DNA from: JAVWIF01 sp036639635
GTDB lineage: Bacteria; Bacillota_I; Bacilli_A; Erysipelotrichales; Erysipelotrichaceae
Length of the DNA: 38,901 nucleotides
Assembly: GCA_036639635.1 (NCBI GenBank)
Contig: JAVWIF010000013.1
Location: forward strand, 1-38,901
Direction of reading: 5' to 3'
A program made the position numbers and the translations under genes. The number at the start of each line of letters is the position of its first letter. Position 1 is the first letter of the stretch. The notes under the pieces were generated by a model, which ran no database searches, had not been told where the DNA came from, and saw only the letters and a list, made by a program, of their open reading frames with translations. Shown here one piece after another: positions 24,481 through 31,858 of the stretch.

Positions 24481-26379
24481 CTATTTCGCAATTTTTACCT
24501 TTACCCAATAATCCGATATAATTTTTTTCGTAACATCGTTATATTCAAAGATTTCATCTTTTTTATAACCTACACGAGGAAGATACGCATTATTTCCATC
24601 AAACTCTCCATTTGGCGCACTTACTTCGTCTAATACTTCTCCATTACTTGAAGCATAACCAACAAACAATGTGTTTTTCATGCTCTGCTCATATTCTAAC
24701 ACAAAATTTATATATTCGTTTGCTAATTTTGGGTTTTTTGCATCTTTAGGAATAACCATAGCATCACTCCAAAGGTTGGTTCCTTCTTTAGGCGTATAGT
24801 AATCCATATCTTCATTTTCAGATAAAATATAGGAAGCATCTCCACTATAAACAAGTGCTAAATCTTTATTACCATTGACCATTGAATCAATTACCTCATC
24901 TGTAACAATTTCTGGATTCATTGTTTTAACTGTAGTAACAAGCCATTGATATGCCTCTTCTAATTCTTTAGGATTGCTCGTATTCATAGAATAACCTAAC
25001 GCTTTTAGCGCCATCATAAAAGAATCACGCTCTGAATCATACATATAAAGTCTTCCTTCATATGTCGGATCTTGGAAGATATTCCATCCTTCTTTATCTA
25101 AGTCTGCTATACTAACATTCTTTTTATTGTAAACAATACCCACACTACCCCAGAAATATGGAATACTATATTTATTTGTTGGATCATATTTAAAGTTTTT
25201 AACCTTTTCACTTAAAGTAACGATATTTGGTATTCTTTTTTTATCAAGCGGTTGTAAACGATCTTCTTTTAATAAGCGTTCAATCATATAATCACTAGGA
25301 ACAAGAACATCATAAGATTCTCCTCCTTGTAATTTCGTATACATTAATTCATTAGAATCAAACGTATCATAAATAACTTTTACACCAAATTCTTTTTCAA
25401 ACTCTTCATTAATAGAAGGATCAATATATTCTCCTACATTATATACCTTTAAAACATCACTACCATATTCAACTATGGCATTCTTTTCGCTGCCTTTACT
25501 CACCCCACCTTTTAGTGCAAATAAAGTTCCACTCACAAGTAACGCAAAACAAATTCCTACAATACCAAATACTTTATTGGAAATTGGTTTGTTTTTCTTT
25601 TTGGCATTATCACGTACAATTGGTAATACATTGACAATAATAAGCGTAATGGTAATCATAATAACAATTAAAGTTGATAACGAATTAATACTAGGATTGA
25701 TTCGTTTACTCATTGTCCAAACAAGAGTAGATATATTTTTTACCCCATTTCCTGTTACGAAATATGAAATAATAAAATCATCAAAGGACATGGTAAATGC
25801 AATTAAAGCCCCTGATACAATGCCAGGCATTATTTGTGGAACAATTACTTTCCACATTGCCTGAGACGGCTTCGCGCCTAAGTCAAGAGCCGCTTCTGTT
25901 AAGTTGGGATCTAGACTTCGTAATTTTGGCATAACACTTAAAATAACATAGGGTGTACAAAAGGCAATATGTGCTAATAACATGGTCACAAAACCTTTTT
26001 CCATATGCAAAGATACATAAAACAACATAAGTCCTACAGCCGTAACTATTTCAGGGTTCATAATAGGTAAATCATTTATTTGTTGTACAACTTCTCTTAC
26101 AATTTTTTTAGATTTTGATAATCCAATGGCTGTAATTGTTCCTACAATTGTTGAGACAAAAGTTGCTACAACCGCTGTAACTAACGTATAATAAATTGCT
26201 TCCATCATATTGCGATCGGAAAACATTTTATGATACCACTGCAAAGAAAAACCATCAAAACTAGTCAATGAGCGTGAGCCATTAAATGAAAATATTAACA
26301 TATATAGAATTGGAAAATAAAAGAACAATAAAATAATGCCAAGGATGATTTTTCTTGTTAAGGAGCTTTTCATTTTCAT
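24481..26379 (-). CDS. potCD: Spermidine/putrescine ABC transporter, fused permease PotC and binding protein PotD
   Basis: Residues 1-260 are a PotC-type permease with about six helices and the EAA loop EAALDLGAKPSQAMWKVIVPQIMPG near 162-186. A further helix (about 268-289) then anchors residues 300-632, a PotD-like binding domain outside the cell (KVYNVGEYIDPSINEEFEKE start, YDVLVPSDYMIERL, IPYFWGSVGIVYNKK). So the binding protein is tethered to the channel rather than made as a lipoprotein. The start overlaps potB by an ATGA. It ends the regulator-potA-potB-potCD unit. The fusion is real: one frame with no break. Substrate is inferred from family. Confidence 0.92.
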   Translation of the reverse strand: MKMKSSLTRKIILGIILLFFYFPILYMLIFSFNGSRSLTSFDGFSLQWYHKMFSDRNMMEAIYYTLVTAVVATFVSTIVGTITAIGLSKSKKIVREVVQQINDLPIMNPEIVTAVGLMLFYVSLHMEKGFVTMLLAHIAFCTPYVILSVMPKLRSLDPNLTEAALDLGAKPSQAMWKVIVPQIMPGIVSGALIAFTMSFDDFIISYFVTGNGVKNISTLVWTMSKRINPSINSLSTLIVIMITITLIIVNVLPIVRDNAKKKNKPISNKVFGIVGICFALLVSGTLFALKGGVSKGSEKNAIVEYGSDVLKVYNVGEYIDPSINEEFEKEFGVKVIYDTFDSNELMYTKLQGGESYDVLVPSDYMIERLLKEDRLQPLDKKRIPNIVTLSEKVKNFKYDPTNKYSIPYFWGSVGIVYNKKNVSIADLDKEGWNIFQDPTYEGRLYMYDSERDSFMMALKALGYSMNTSNPKELEEAYQWLVTTVKTMNPEIVTDEVIDSMVNGNKDLALVYSGDASYILSENEDMDYYTPKEGTNLWSDAMVIPKDAKNPKLANEYINFVLEYEQSMKNTLFVGYASSNGEVLDEVSAPNGEFDGNNAYLPRVGYKKDEIFEYNDVTKKIISDYWVKVKIAK

Positions 26380-27230
26380 TGAACATTGCCCCCTTGCTTA
26401 CCTCTAACGACATCATCGCCTTTGTCTAAGCGTCGAGTAACATACATGCTAATCATAATAATAGCCGCCATTACCATTGAAATCGCACTACCAAAGTTCC
26501 ATTCTCCAACGGTTATAAACTGATTTTCAATAATATTACCAATCATCATATAACCGCCACCTCCCATTAATTTGGGAATGACAAAACTTGAAACAGAAGG
26601 TAAAAAAACTAAGGTGATTCCAGATATAACACCTGGTAAAGATAAAGGTAATGTTACATGAATAAAACGTTCAAATCGGTTGGCACCTAAATCATTCGCA
26701 GCTTCCAACAAGGAAGTGTCCATCTTTGCTAATGATGACTCTATTTGTAAAATCATAAACGGGATGAAGTTATATACCATTCCTAAGATAACTGAAAAAT
26801 CCGTATATAATAATTCTGCTGGTTCAAAACCTAGAAAGGTTAGAATATGATTAATGAGTCCATTATCTGCTAAAATACCAATCCATGCATACGTACGTAC
26901 TAACATATTAATCCACATAGGTAGTGTTACTAATAAAATTAATAAATTGCGCATTCTTGCAGAGGACTGTGAAATTGCGTACGCCACTGGATATCCAATT
27001 AAAATACATAATACAGTTGTAATAAACGCAATTTTTAAAGATAACCATAAAGTTTTTAAGAAATCAGGATCTGTAAAAAACTTAACAAAGTGTTCCAAGG
27101 TAAACTGTAAGGTTGCTACATTATTTCCTTGTTTCGTAAATGCATACATAATAATTAATATCATTGGTATTAAAATCATTGCCCCTATCCAAATCATATA
27201 AGGATAGGTCAAACGTTTAAATGTCTTCAT
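26376..27230 (-). CDS. potB: Spermidine/putrescine ABC transporter permease PotB
   Basis: This 284-residue inner-membrane protein has six hydrophobic helices and the PotB-type EAA loop EAANDLGANRFERFIHVTLP. WINMLVRTYAWIGIL and KLMGGGGYMMIGNIIENQF are also typical. It forms the channel with the permease half of PotCD. It starts 1 bp after potA stops and ends in a 4-bp overlap with potCD. Confidence 0.93.
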   Translation of the reverse strand: MKTFKRLTYPYMIWIGAMILIPMILIIMYAFTKQGNNVATLQFTLEHFVKFFTDPDFLKTLWLSLKIAFITTVLCILIGYPVAYAISQSSARMRNLLILLVTLPMWINMLVRTYAWIGILADNGLINHILTFLGFEPAELLYTDFSVILGMVYNFIPFMILQIESSLAKMDTSLLEAANDLGANRFERFIHVTLPLSLPGVISGITLVFLPSVSSFVIPKLMGGGGYMMIGNIIENQFITVGEWNFGSAISMVMAAIIMISMYVTRRLDKGDDVVRGKQGGNVQ

Positions 27231-27231
27231 C

Positions 27232-28809
27232 TTAGTAACCCATCTTGCTCATCACATGAATATCTTCACGCTGAAAGTCTAAGCCAATACTCGCACCTTC
27301 TTGCGAAATATCAGTTGTATGAACCTTAAATTCTCTTCCTTGTGTTGAGAACGTTACTTTATAAGAACCTGCACTAATATTATCACTATCAAAATCATAA
27401 TCCACACTAGATATTTCCACTGAACTTTCATCACTTAACTTCCAACTTTGCGCATTTGCCCATGTCTTTAAGTCCGTATCAATGGCAGCACTTTCCTTTA
27501 ATTCATCTACTGTTTTAAAGAAATTAAACGCACTAATCGCTTCATTAGCTTTTGGATTTTCTACATATTGTTGTTGCACAACAAAGACGTTAATGGTAAC
27601 TGACGTATTTGAACTTGTTGAAAATGTTACAGGATACGTGCCAATTTCTTCTTGAATATCATATTCCATCTTACTAATAGATATATATTCATCATTCTGT
27701 GGATCCCATGCTTGTGCATCAGCACGTGCTACAATTTCCGTATCATTTAATTCTTTTACATCTTCAATATCCACAAAGAAATCATTGGCAGATATTTTTT
27801 CTTTAGCATCCGTTGAAACAACGTCATGCTCCTTTGTTACATGCATTTTAACACTTACACTAGTACCTGGCACTGTTTCCACCATAATTTCATAATGAAC
27901 GCCTTTAAACAGTACGGACTTAACAATACCCGTCATTTTCCCTTGTTCTTCTGTTACGATATCTAAATCTTCAGGTCGTATAACAACATCAACTGCTTCA
28001 TTCTTTTTAAAACCAAAATCTACACAGTCATATGCATTTTCATCAAATTGAACTTTATAATCTTCCAACATTTTACCTGGAATGATATTTGATTCACCAA
28101 TAAAACTTGCAACATATCGATTCTCTGGTTCATTATAAATATCTGTAGAAGTACCTACTTGTTGAATTTCACCATCTTTCATAACCACAATTTTATCAGA
28201 CATCGTTAAAGCTTCTTCTTGATCATGTGTTACATAAATGAAGGTAATTCCAACTTCTTGTTGAATCTTCTTTAATTCATATTGCATCTCTTTACGTAAT
28301 TTTAAATCCAACGCACCTAGAGGCTCATCTAAGAGTAAAAGTTTAGGCTCATTCACCAACGCCCGAGCAATCGCAATACGTTGTTGTTGACCACCTGATA
28401 AAGAAGTAACATCTCTTCTTTCATAACCTTCTAACCCAATTAGCTTTAACATCTTTAATACTTTTTGTTCAATAACATCTTTACTCATCTTCTTTATTTT
28501 TAATCCAAAAGCAATATTATCATATACATTCATATGAGGAAATAATGCATACTTTTGAAAGACGGTGTTTAATTCTCTTTTATAAGGAGGTACATTCGTA
28601 ATCTCTTCTCCATCAAAAATAATACTACCATCACTTTGCGTTAAAAATCCCCCAAGGATTCTTAGCAAAGTTGTTTTACCACAACCTGAAGGACCTAGTA
28701 AGGTTACAAATTCATTCTCATAAATATCTAAATTAATTCCTTTTAGCACCAATTGTCCATCAAATTCTTTTACTATGTTTTTAAATTGAATTAATACATT
28801 ATTCTCCAT
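27232..28809 (-). CDS. potA: Spermidine/putrescine ABC transporter ATPase PotA with two inserted Ig-like repeats
   Basis: Residues 1-240 are a normal PotA ATPase: Walker A GPSGCGKTT (39-47), signature LSGGQQQRIAIARAL, Walker B LLLDEPLGALD. A TOBE domain starts normally (IRPEDLDIV, then GIVKSVLFKGVHYEIMV, about 293-311) and ends normally (GLDFQREDIHVM). Between lie about 170 extra residues made of two repeats (about 326-411 and 412-498). Each has the order ISAxxFF, xVxEL, AxAQxW, EISxxxYD, G(T/S)Y.VTFST. They resemble Ig-like repeats of surface proteins, odd in a cytoplasmic ATPase. Protein length is 525, against about 350-370 usual. GGAGG precedes the ATG at 28809; an earlier in-frame start lies inside the upstream gene. 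Confidence 0.92.
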   Translation of the reverse strand: MENNVLIQFKNIVKEFDGQLVLKGINLDIYENEFVTLLGPSGCGKTTLLRILGGFLTQSDGSIIFDGEEITNVPPYKRELNTVFQKYALFPHMNVYDNIAFGLKIKKMSKDVIEQKVLKMLKLIGLEGYERRDVTSLSGGQQQRIAIARALVNEPKLLLLDEPLGALDLKLRKEMQYELKKIQQEVGITFIYVTHDQEEALTMSDKIVVMKDGEIQQVGTSTDIYNEPENRYVASFIGESNIIPGKMLEDYKVQFDENAYDCVDFGFKKNEAVDVVIRPEDLDIVTEEQGKMTGIVKSVLFKGVHYEIMVETVPGTSVSVKMHVTKEHDVVSTDAKEKISANDFFVDIEDVKELNDTEIVARADAQAWDPQNDEYISISKMEYDIQEEIGTYPVTFSTSSNTSVTINVFVVQQQYVENPKANEAISAFNFFKTVDELKESAAIDTDLKTWANAQSWKLSDESSVEISSVDYDFDSDNISAGSYKVTFSTQGREFKVHTTDISQEGASIGLDFQREDIHVMSKMGY

Positions 28810-28820
28810 TTCAAATCCTC

Positions 28821-29354
28821 CTAAAATAATGGTGGAGTCGTTATCCACAATACTTTTGCTTCATTCTTGTTGTTATTTTTAAGATAATGTTTATATTTTC
28901 CATTAATATAAAACGTTTCTCCTTTTTTTACCGGAGTTTCTTGTTCTCCATTGACTAGCGTAATACGTCCTTCTACAACATATCCAAATTCTTCTCCATC
29001 ATGGGGATCAATTTCTTTAGATTGTCCAAAAGGATGTAATTCTAATAAAATAGGTTCCATTTCATTTTTTTGCGCATTGGGCACAATCCAATTAATACAA
29101 AAGTCTTCATGTTCATCAACAAAATAATCGTCTTTTTTAAAGACTGTTTTATGCTGCTTACTATCTTTAAAGAAGGTTGCTAAATCTGTTCCCAACGCTT
29201 CTACAATATCTTCTAACGTACTCACTGATAAAGAGGTTAAACTTCTTTCCACTTGTGATAAAAATCCCTTTGTTAACTCACTTCTTGAAGCAAGTTCTTC
29301 TAGTGTTAAATTGTTCTGTACGCGCAGTTGTTTTAATCGTTGTCCGATATCCAT
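28821..29354 (-). CDS. XRE-cupin transcriptional regulator of the polyamine operon
   Basis: This 177-residue protein has an XRE helix-turn-helix (about 5-60, with LTLEELASRSELTKGFLSQVERSLTS) and a C-terminal cupin (about 105-172, with EEFGYVVEGRITLV and KKGETFYINGKYKHYLKN). PuuR-like regulators of this shape sense small ligands, often polyamines. It is the first gene of the potABCD unit, 11 bp before potA. A perfect palindrome lies between its promoter and ribosome binding site, suggesting autoregulation. Confidence 0.9.
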   Translation of the reverse strand: MDIGQRLKQLRVQNNLTLEELASRSELTKGFLSQVERSLTSLSVSTLEDIVEALGTDLATFFKDSKQHKTVFKKDDYFVDEHEDFCINWIVPNAQKNEMEPILLELHPFGQSKEIDPHDGEEFGYVVEGRITLVNGEQETPVKKGETFYINGKYKHYLKNNNKNEAKVLWITTPPLF

Positions 29355-29369
29355 ATATACTACCTCCTA

Positions 29370-29390
29370 TAGTTTAGTTACACTAAACTA
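29370..29390. promoter_or_regulatory. Operator palindrome of the XRE-cupin/pot operon
   Basis: TAGTTTAG-5 bp-CTAAACTA is a perfect inverted repeat. It lies between the -10 (29416-29421) and the Shine-Dalgarno site of the regulator gene, where a bound repressor would block transcription. Confidence 0.6.
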
Positions 29391-29415
29391 AAAGTATTCT
29401 CTTTGAAGCAAAAAA

Positions 29416-29443
29416 ATTATATCATGATTCACTAAAAATACAA
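29416..29443 (-). promoter_or_regulatory. Promoter of the polyamine transport operon
   Basis: TTGTAT (29438-29443, minus strand) and TATAAT (29416-29421) are 16 bp apart, upstream of the operator palindrome and the regulator gene. Confidence 0.6.
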
Positions 29444-29616
29444 GTATATCTTACTTAAAGTTTAATATATAAAACACATTGCTATATAAAAGCGCTTTGA
29501 TATAAATTTTCTTACTAATAATTATTCTAAAATAATTGATATCACTGCTCACATCAAATACAAAAAAACAGTCCTACTTAAAAACTTTATTTTTTTCTAA
29601 TGTACATTAACTTGGT

Positions 29617-29649
29617 ATAGTAAATTTTTACTATCATCTGTGGTATAAT
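29617..29649 (+). promoter_or_regulatory. Operator and extended -10 promoter of the small XRE gene
   Basis: ATAGTAAA-TT-TTTACTAT (29617-29634) is a perfect palindrome over the expected -35 position of an extended -10 TGGTATAAT (-10 at 29644-29649). A second palindrome, TACTATAGTA, lies at 29676-29685 just before the ribosome binding site and reuses the same ATAGTAAA half-site. This suggests autoregulation by the XRE protein. Confidence 0.55.
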
Positions 29650-29702
29650 CCCATTATTTACCATTATATATTTTATACTATAGTAAAGTCGAGGTGAAAA
29701 AG

Positions 29703-30035
29703 ATGTTAAATATTGGTGGAATAATAAAAGTTCAAATGATTAGAAAAAACATGCAACAAAAAGATTTAGCTAATGCATTAAACCTCGATCAAAGAACAAT
29801 TTCAAGCTATTGTAACGATAGATCCTTACCGGATATTTACACACTCTCTAAATTATGTAAGATTTTAGATATCGATATTAAGAAATTACTAGATCTTAGC
29901 GAAAATGGTGATTCCCCCTTAATGGTACAGAGTGAACAAGAATATCTATTGATCAATACCTTTCGCAATATCTCAAAAGACAAGAAAAAGGAATTTGTAA
30001 CAAGTGTTATTACATTAGGCAATCTAATTAAATAA
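29703..30035 (+). CDS. Small XRE-family transcriptional regulator
   Basis: This 110-residue protein has an XRE helix-turn-helix (about 8-62, with MQQKDLANALNLDQRTISSYCND and LSKLCKILDIDIKKLLDL, shown as motifs) and a short C-terminal helix of about 35 residues with no ligand domain. It is alone on the plus strand, divergent from the polyamine operon. I prefer the ATG at 29703 (CGAGGTG upstream) over an in-frame GTG at 29694 inside that site. Palindromes around its promoter share a half-site, so it is probably self-regulated. Other targets are unknown. Confidence 0.85.
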   Translation: MLNIGGIIKVQMIRKNMQQKDLANALNLDQRTISSYCNDRSLPDIYTLSKLCKILDIDIKKLLDLSENGDSPLMVQSEQEYLLINTFRNISKDKKKEFVTSVITLGNLIK

Positions 30036-30072
30036 CGAGTTCACACAATTTCCCATAATTTACTTATCTTTT

Positions 30073-30095
30073 TACTATATCTTTTTATTATAGTA
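30073..30095. repeat. Inverted TACTATA/TATAGTA pair downstream of the XRE gene
   Basis: TACTATA (30073-30079) and TATAGTA (30089-30095) repeat the half-sites of the XRE promoter operators. It may be another binding site, though no gene obviously starts here. Confidence 0.35.
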
Positions 30096-30180
30096 TATAC
30101 GGGCAAAGATATTCTTCGCCTAATAGAAAATAACCCCCTAATTATTTTCTATACATTCTATCCCCTTAATAATTAGAAGT

Positions 30181-30215
30181 AAGAAAAAAAGCGTATCCCT
30201 AGCGCTTTTTTTCTT
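30181..30215. terminator. Bidirectional terminator after the small XRE gene
   Basis: A perfect 13-bp stem AAGAAAAAAAGCG and complement (30181-30193 with 30203-30215) with a nine-base loop and seven T in the descending arm. It would end plus-strand transcription of the XRE gene. The spacer on to 30312 holds nothing I recognise. Confidence 0.75.
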
Positions 30216-30312
30216 GTCTTAATCCTCTGTTTATCGGCGTTTTTAAATATTCACAGAAACTTCTATATCTCCGTTTGTTACAAGTTCATGTGTAATTATG
30301 CGCATTTATCCT

Positions 30313-30352
30313 AAAAGAGAACACCCCCATTTAAACTAGGATGTTCTCTTTT
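30313..30352 (-). terminator. Intrinsic terminator of the esterase gene
   Basis: An 11-bp stem AAAAGAGAACA and complement (30313-30323 with 30342-30352) lies about 30 bp past the esterase stop, and gives a T-tailed hairpin in the minus direction; it may act both ways. Confidence 0.7.
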
Positions 30353-30383
30353 ATTTATTTAAGAAAATTTTGTTCAAGCTCTA

Positions 30384-31136
30384 TTACACCATAAATTGCA
30401 AAAAGTAATCTAGTTGTTTCTTCCACCAATACCAATCATGAGAAACATCAAATCCCCATTCATCAATCCAGACATCGATATGTTTCTCCTGGAATATTGC
30501 ATCCATTTGTCGTAAACTATATTCCATTTCTTGTTCCCAAGCACCCTGTCCACAGCACAATACAATTTCGGCTGTTTTATAAAGTTCCAAATATGGGTGA
30601 TTTTCTTGCATATTAGGTAGGTAATCTGCTGGTGAGTTTTGATAAGTGAGTTCATCATGATAATCATGAAAGAAAAAATCCGCATGATAAATACCGCTTA
30701 ATCCGAGTACTTTATGAAAGATATCTGGTCTACGCAATAAGAAATTCAAAGCATGTAACGCTCCCATACTTACTCCACACGTCATAATACCATCTGCAGC
30801 TTTACTATTTCCTTTTTTATTAATCTCATGAATACGTGGTGCCAATTCATCTACGATATAATGATACCAACGTTCGTGTAGTTCTAAACGCTCACGTGGA
30901 TTTCCATCTTCATTAGACCACGTTTCACTATCAATACTATCACAGCAAATGAACTGAATGGAACCAGCATCTATGTACTCATGCGCAGCATCAATCATAC
31001 CAAAATTTTCAAAATCATAAAAACGACCATCTTGTGCTGGAAACACTAAGCAAGGTATTCCTTTTTCTCCATATACCTTAAATTCCATATCACGATTTAA
31101 TTCATGACTAAATTCTTTAAAATATTCTGTTTTCAT
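30384..31136 (-). CDS. Alpha/beta hydrolase, putative esterase
   Basis: This 250-residue cytoplasmic protein belongs to the putative esterase family (PF00756-like, esterase D type). The nucleophile is S123 in the elbow CGVSMGALHA, and a likely catalytic histidine is in DVSHDWYWWKKQL near the end, a typical last motif of this family. There is no signal peptide. It has its own terminator, and TATAAT on the minus strand at 31274-31279 may be its -10. The substrate is unknown; related enzymes hydrolyse acyl-CoA, S-formylglutathione or siderophore esters. Confidence 0.82.
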   Translation of the reverse strand: MKTEYFKEFSHELNRDMEFKVYGEKGIPCLVFPAQDGRFYDFENFGMIDAAHEYIDAGSIQFICCDSIDSETWSNEDGNPRERLELHERWYHYIVDELAPRIHEINKKGNSKAADGIMTCGVSMGALHALNFLLRRPDIFHKVLGLSGIYHADFFFHDYHDELTYQNSPADYLPNMQENHPYLELYKTAEIVLCCGQGAWEQEMEYSLRQMDAIFQEKHIDVWIDEWGFDVSHDWYWWKKQLDYFLQFMV

Positions 31137-31801
31137 ACCTTTTCTCTCCTTCTTTTGGGCTTTTCTAAATCATAAAAAACAGTTTATTTCTTAACTGCTC
31201 TTCCCATTTGTTAAATCATATGAACTTTATTTAATATAAAATATATACGCGTACTATCGCGTTATCTGACTATATTATAACACCAAAAAGTAAAAACAGA
31301 ACATTTACTATTCAATATTAAGTAAAAATAGAACAATTGATAATCTTTTCAATCCATTCATGGATTTTAATAAGTACTACGTGCACGCTTATTTTATAAA
31401 TATCAGCTTTCGTATGATACGTTCACCTGTCATATTTTATTCTTTCCAATCTCTAGTATTAAGTAAACATACTACTAGCTTTTTGTCATAAGCAAAAAGC
31501 ATAACGCTCCTATTTTCTACTCCTATAATGAGTATAAAACAATATTGGACAAAAATGGAGTTTCCCATATAATTTTCTCCGTTATTTTCTTTTGATATAA
31601 TGAAGAAGTTCTAGTTTATCTATCAAATCTCTATAACTCGTTCTAGATTAGAACTAATTTCTAGCGTTTTTGATGTGAAATCAACAAAAAGCAAATGATA
31701 TAAGAAAGGGCATACAAGTATACATAATTTCACAATTTATCATCCTCGCCTTCTAGTATAATGGAAAACAGTTAAAATAATGCATTATTATGCGAAAAAA
31801 A
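31137..31801. other. Long structured intergenic region before typA
   Basis: No gene is seen. It contains two direct repeats AAGTAAAAA(C/T)AGAACA (about 31288 and 31320), a perfect inverted repeat GCTTTTTG/CAAAAAGC (31478-31485 with 31493-31500), a plus-strand promoter-like pair TGGACA/TATAAT (31546-31551 and 31568-31573, 16 bp apart) and GTTCTA-GAT-TAGAAC (about 31632-31646). It could hold an untranslated RNA or an upstream typA leader. Confidence 0.4.
31546..31573 (+). promoter_or_regulatory. Putative distal plus-strand promoter
   Basis: TGGACA and TATAAT are 16 bp apart, about 285 bp upstream of typA. It would give a long leader or a small RNA. Confidence 0.4.
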
Positions 31802-31830
31802 TTGTAATTGTAGCTATTTTAGGATATTAT
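31802..31830 (+). promoter_or_regulatory. Proximal promoter of typA
   Basis: TTGTAA (31802-31807) and TATTAT (31825-31830) are 17 bp apart, giving a short leader before AAAGGTGG and the typA ATG. Confidence 0.5.
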
Positions 31831-31858
31831 TATAAATGGTCTAAAAGGTGGAATAAAA

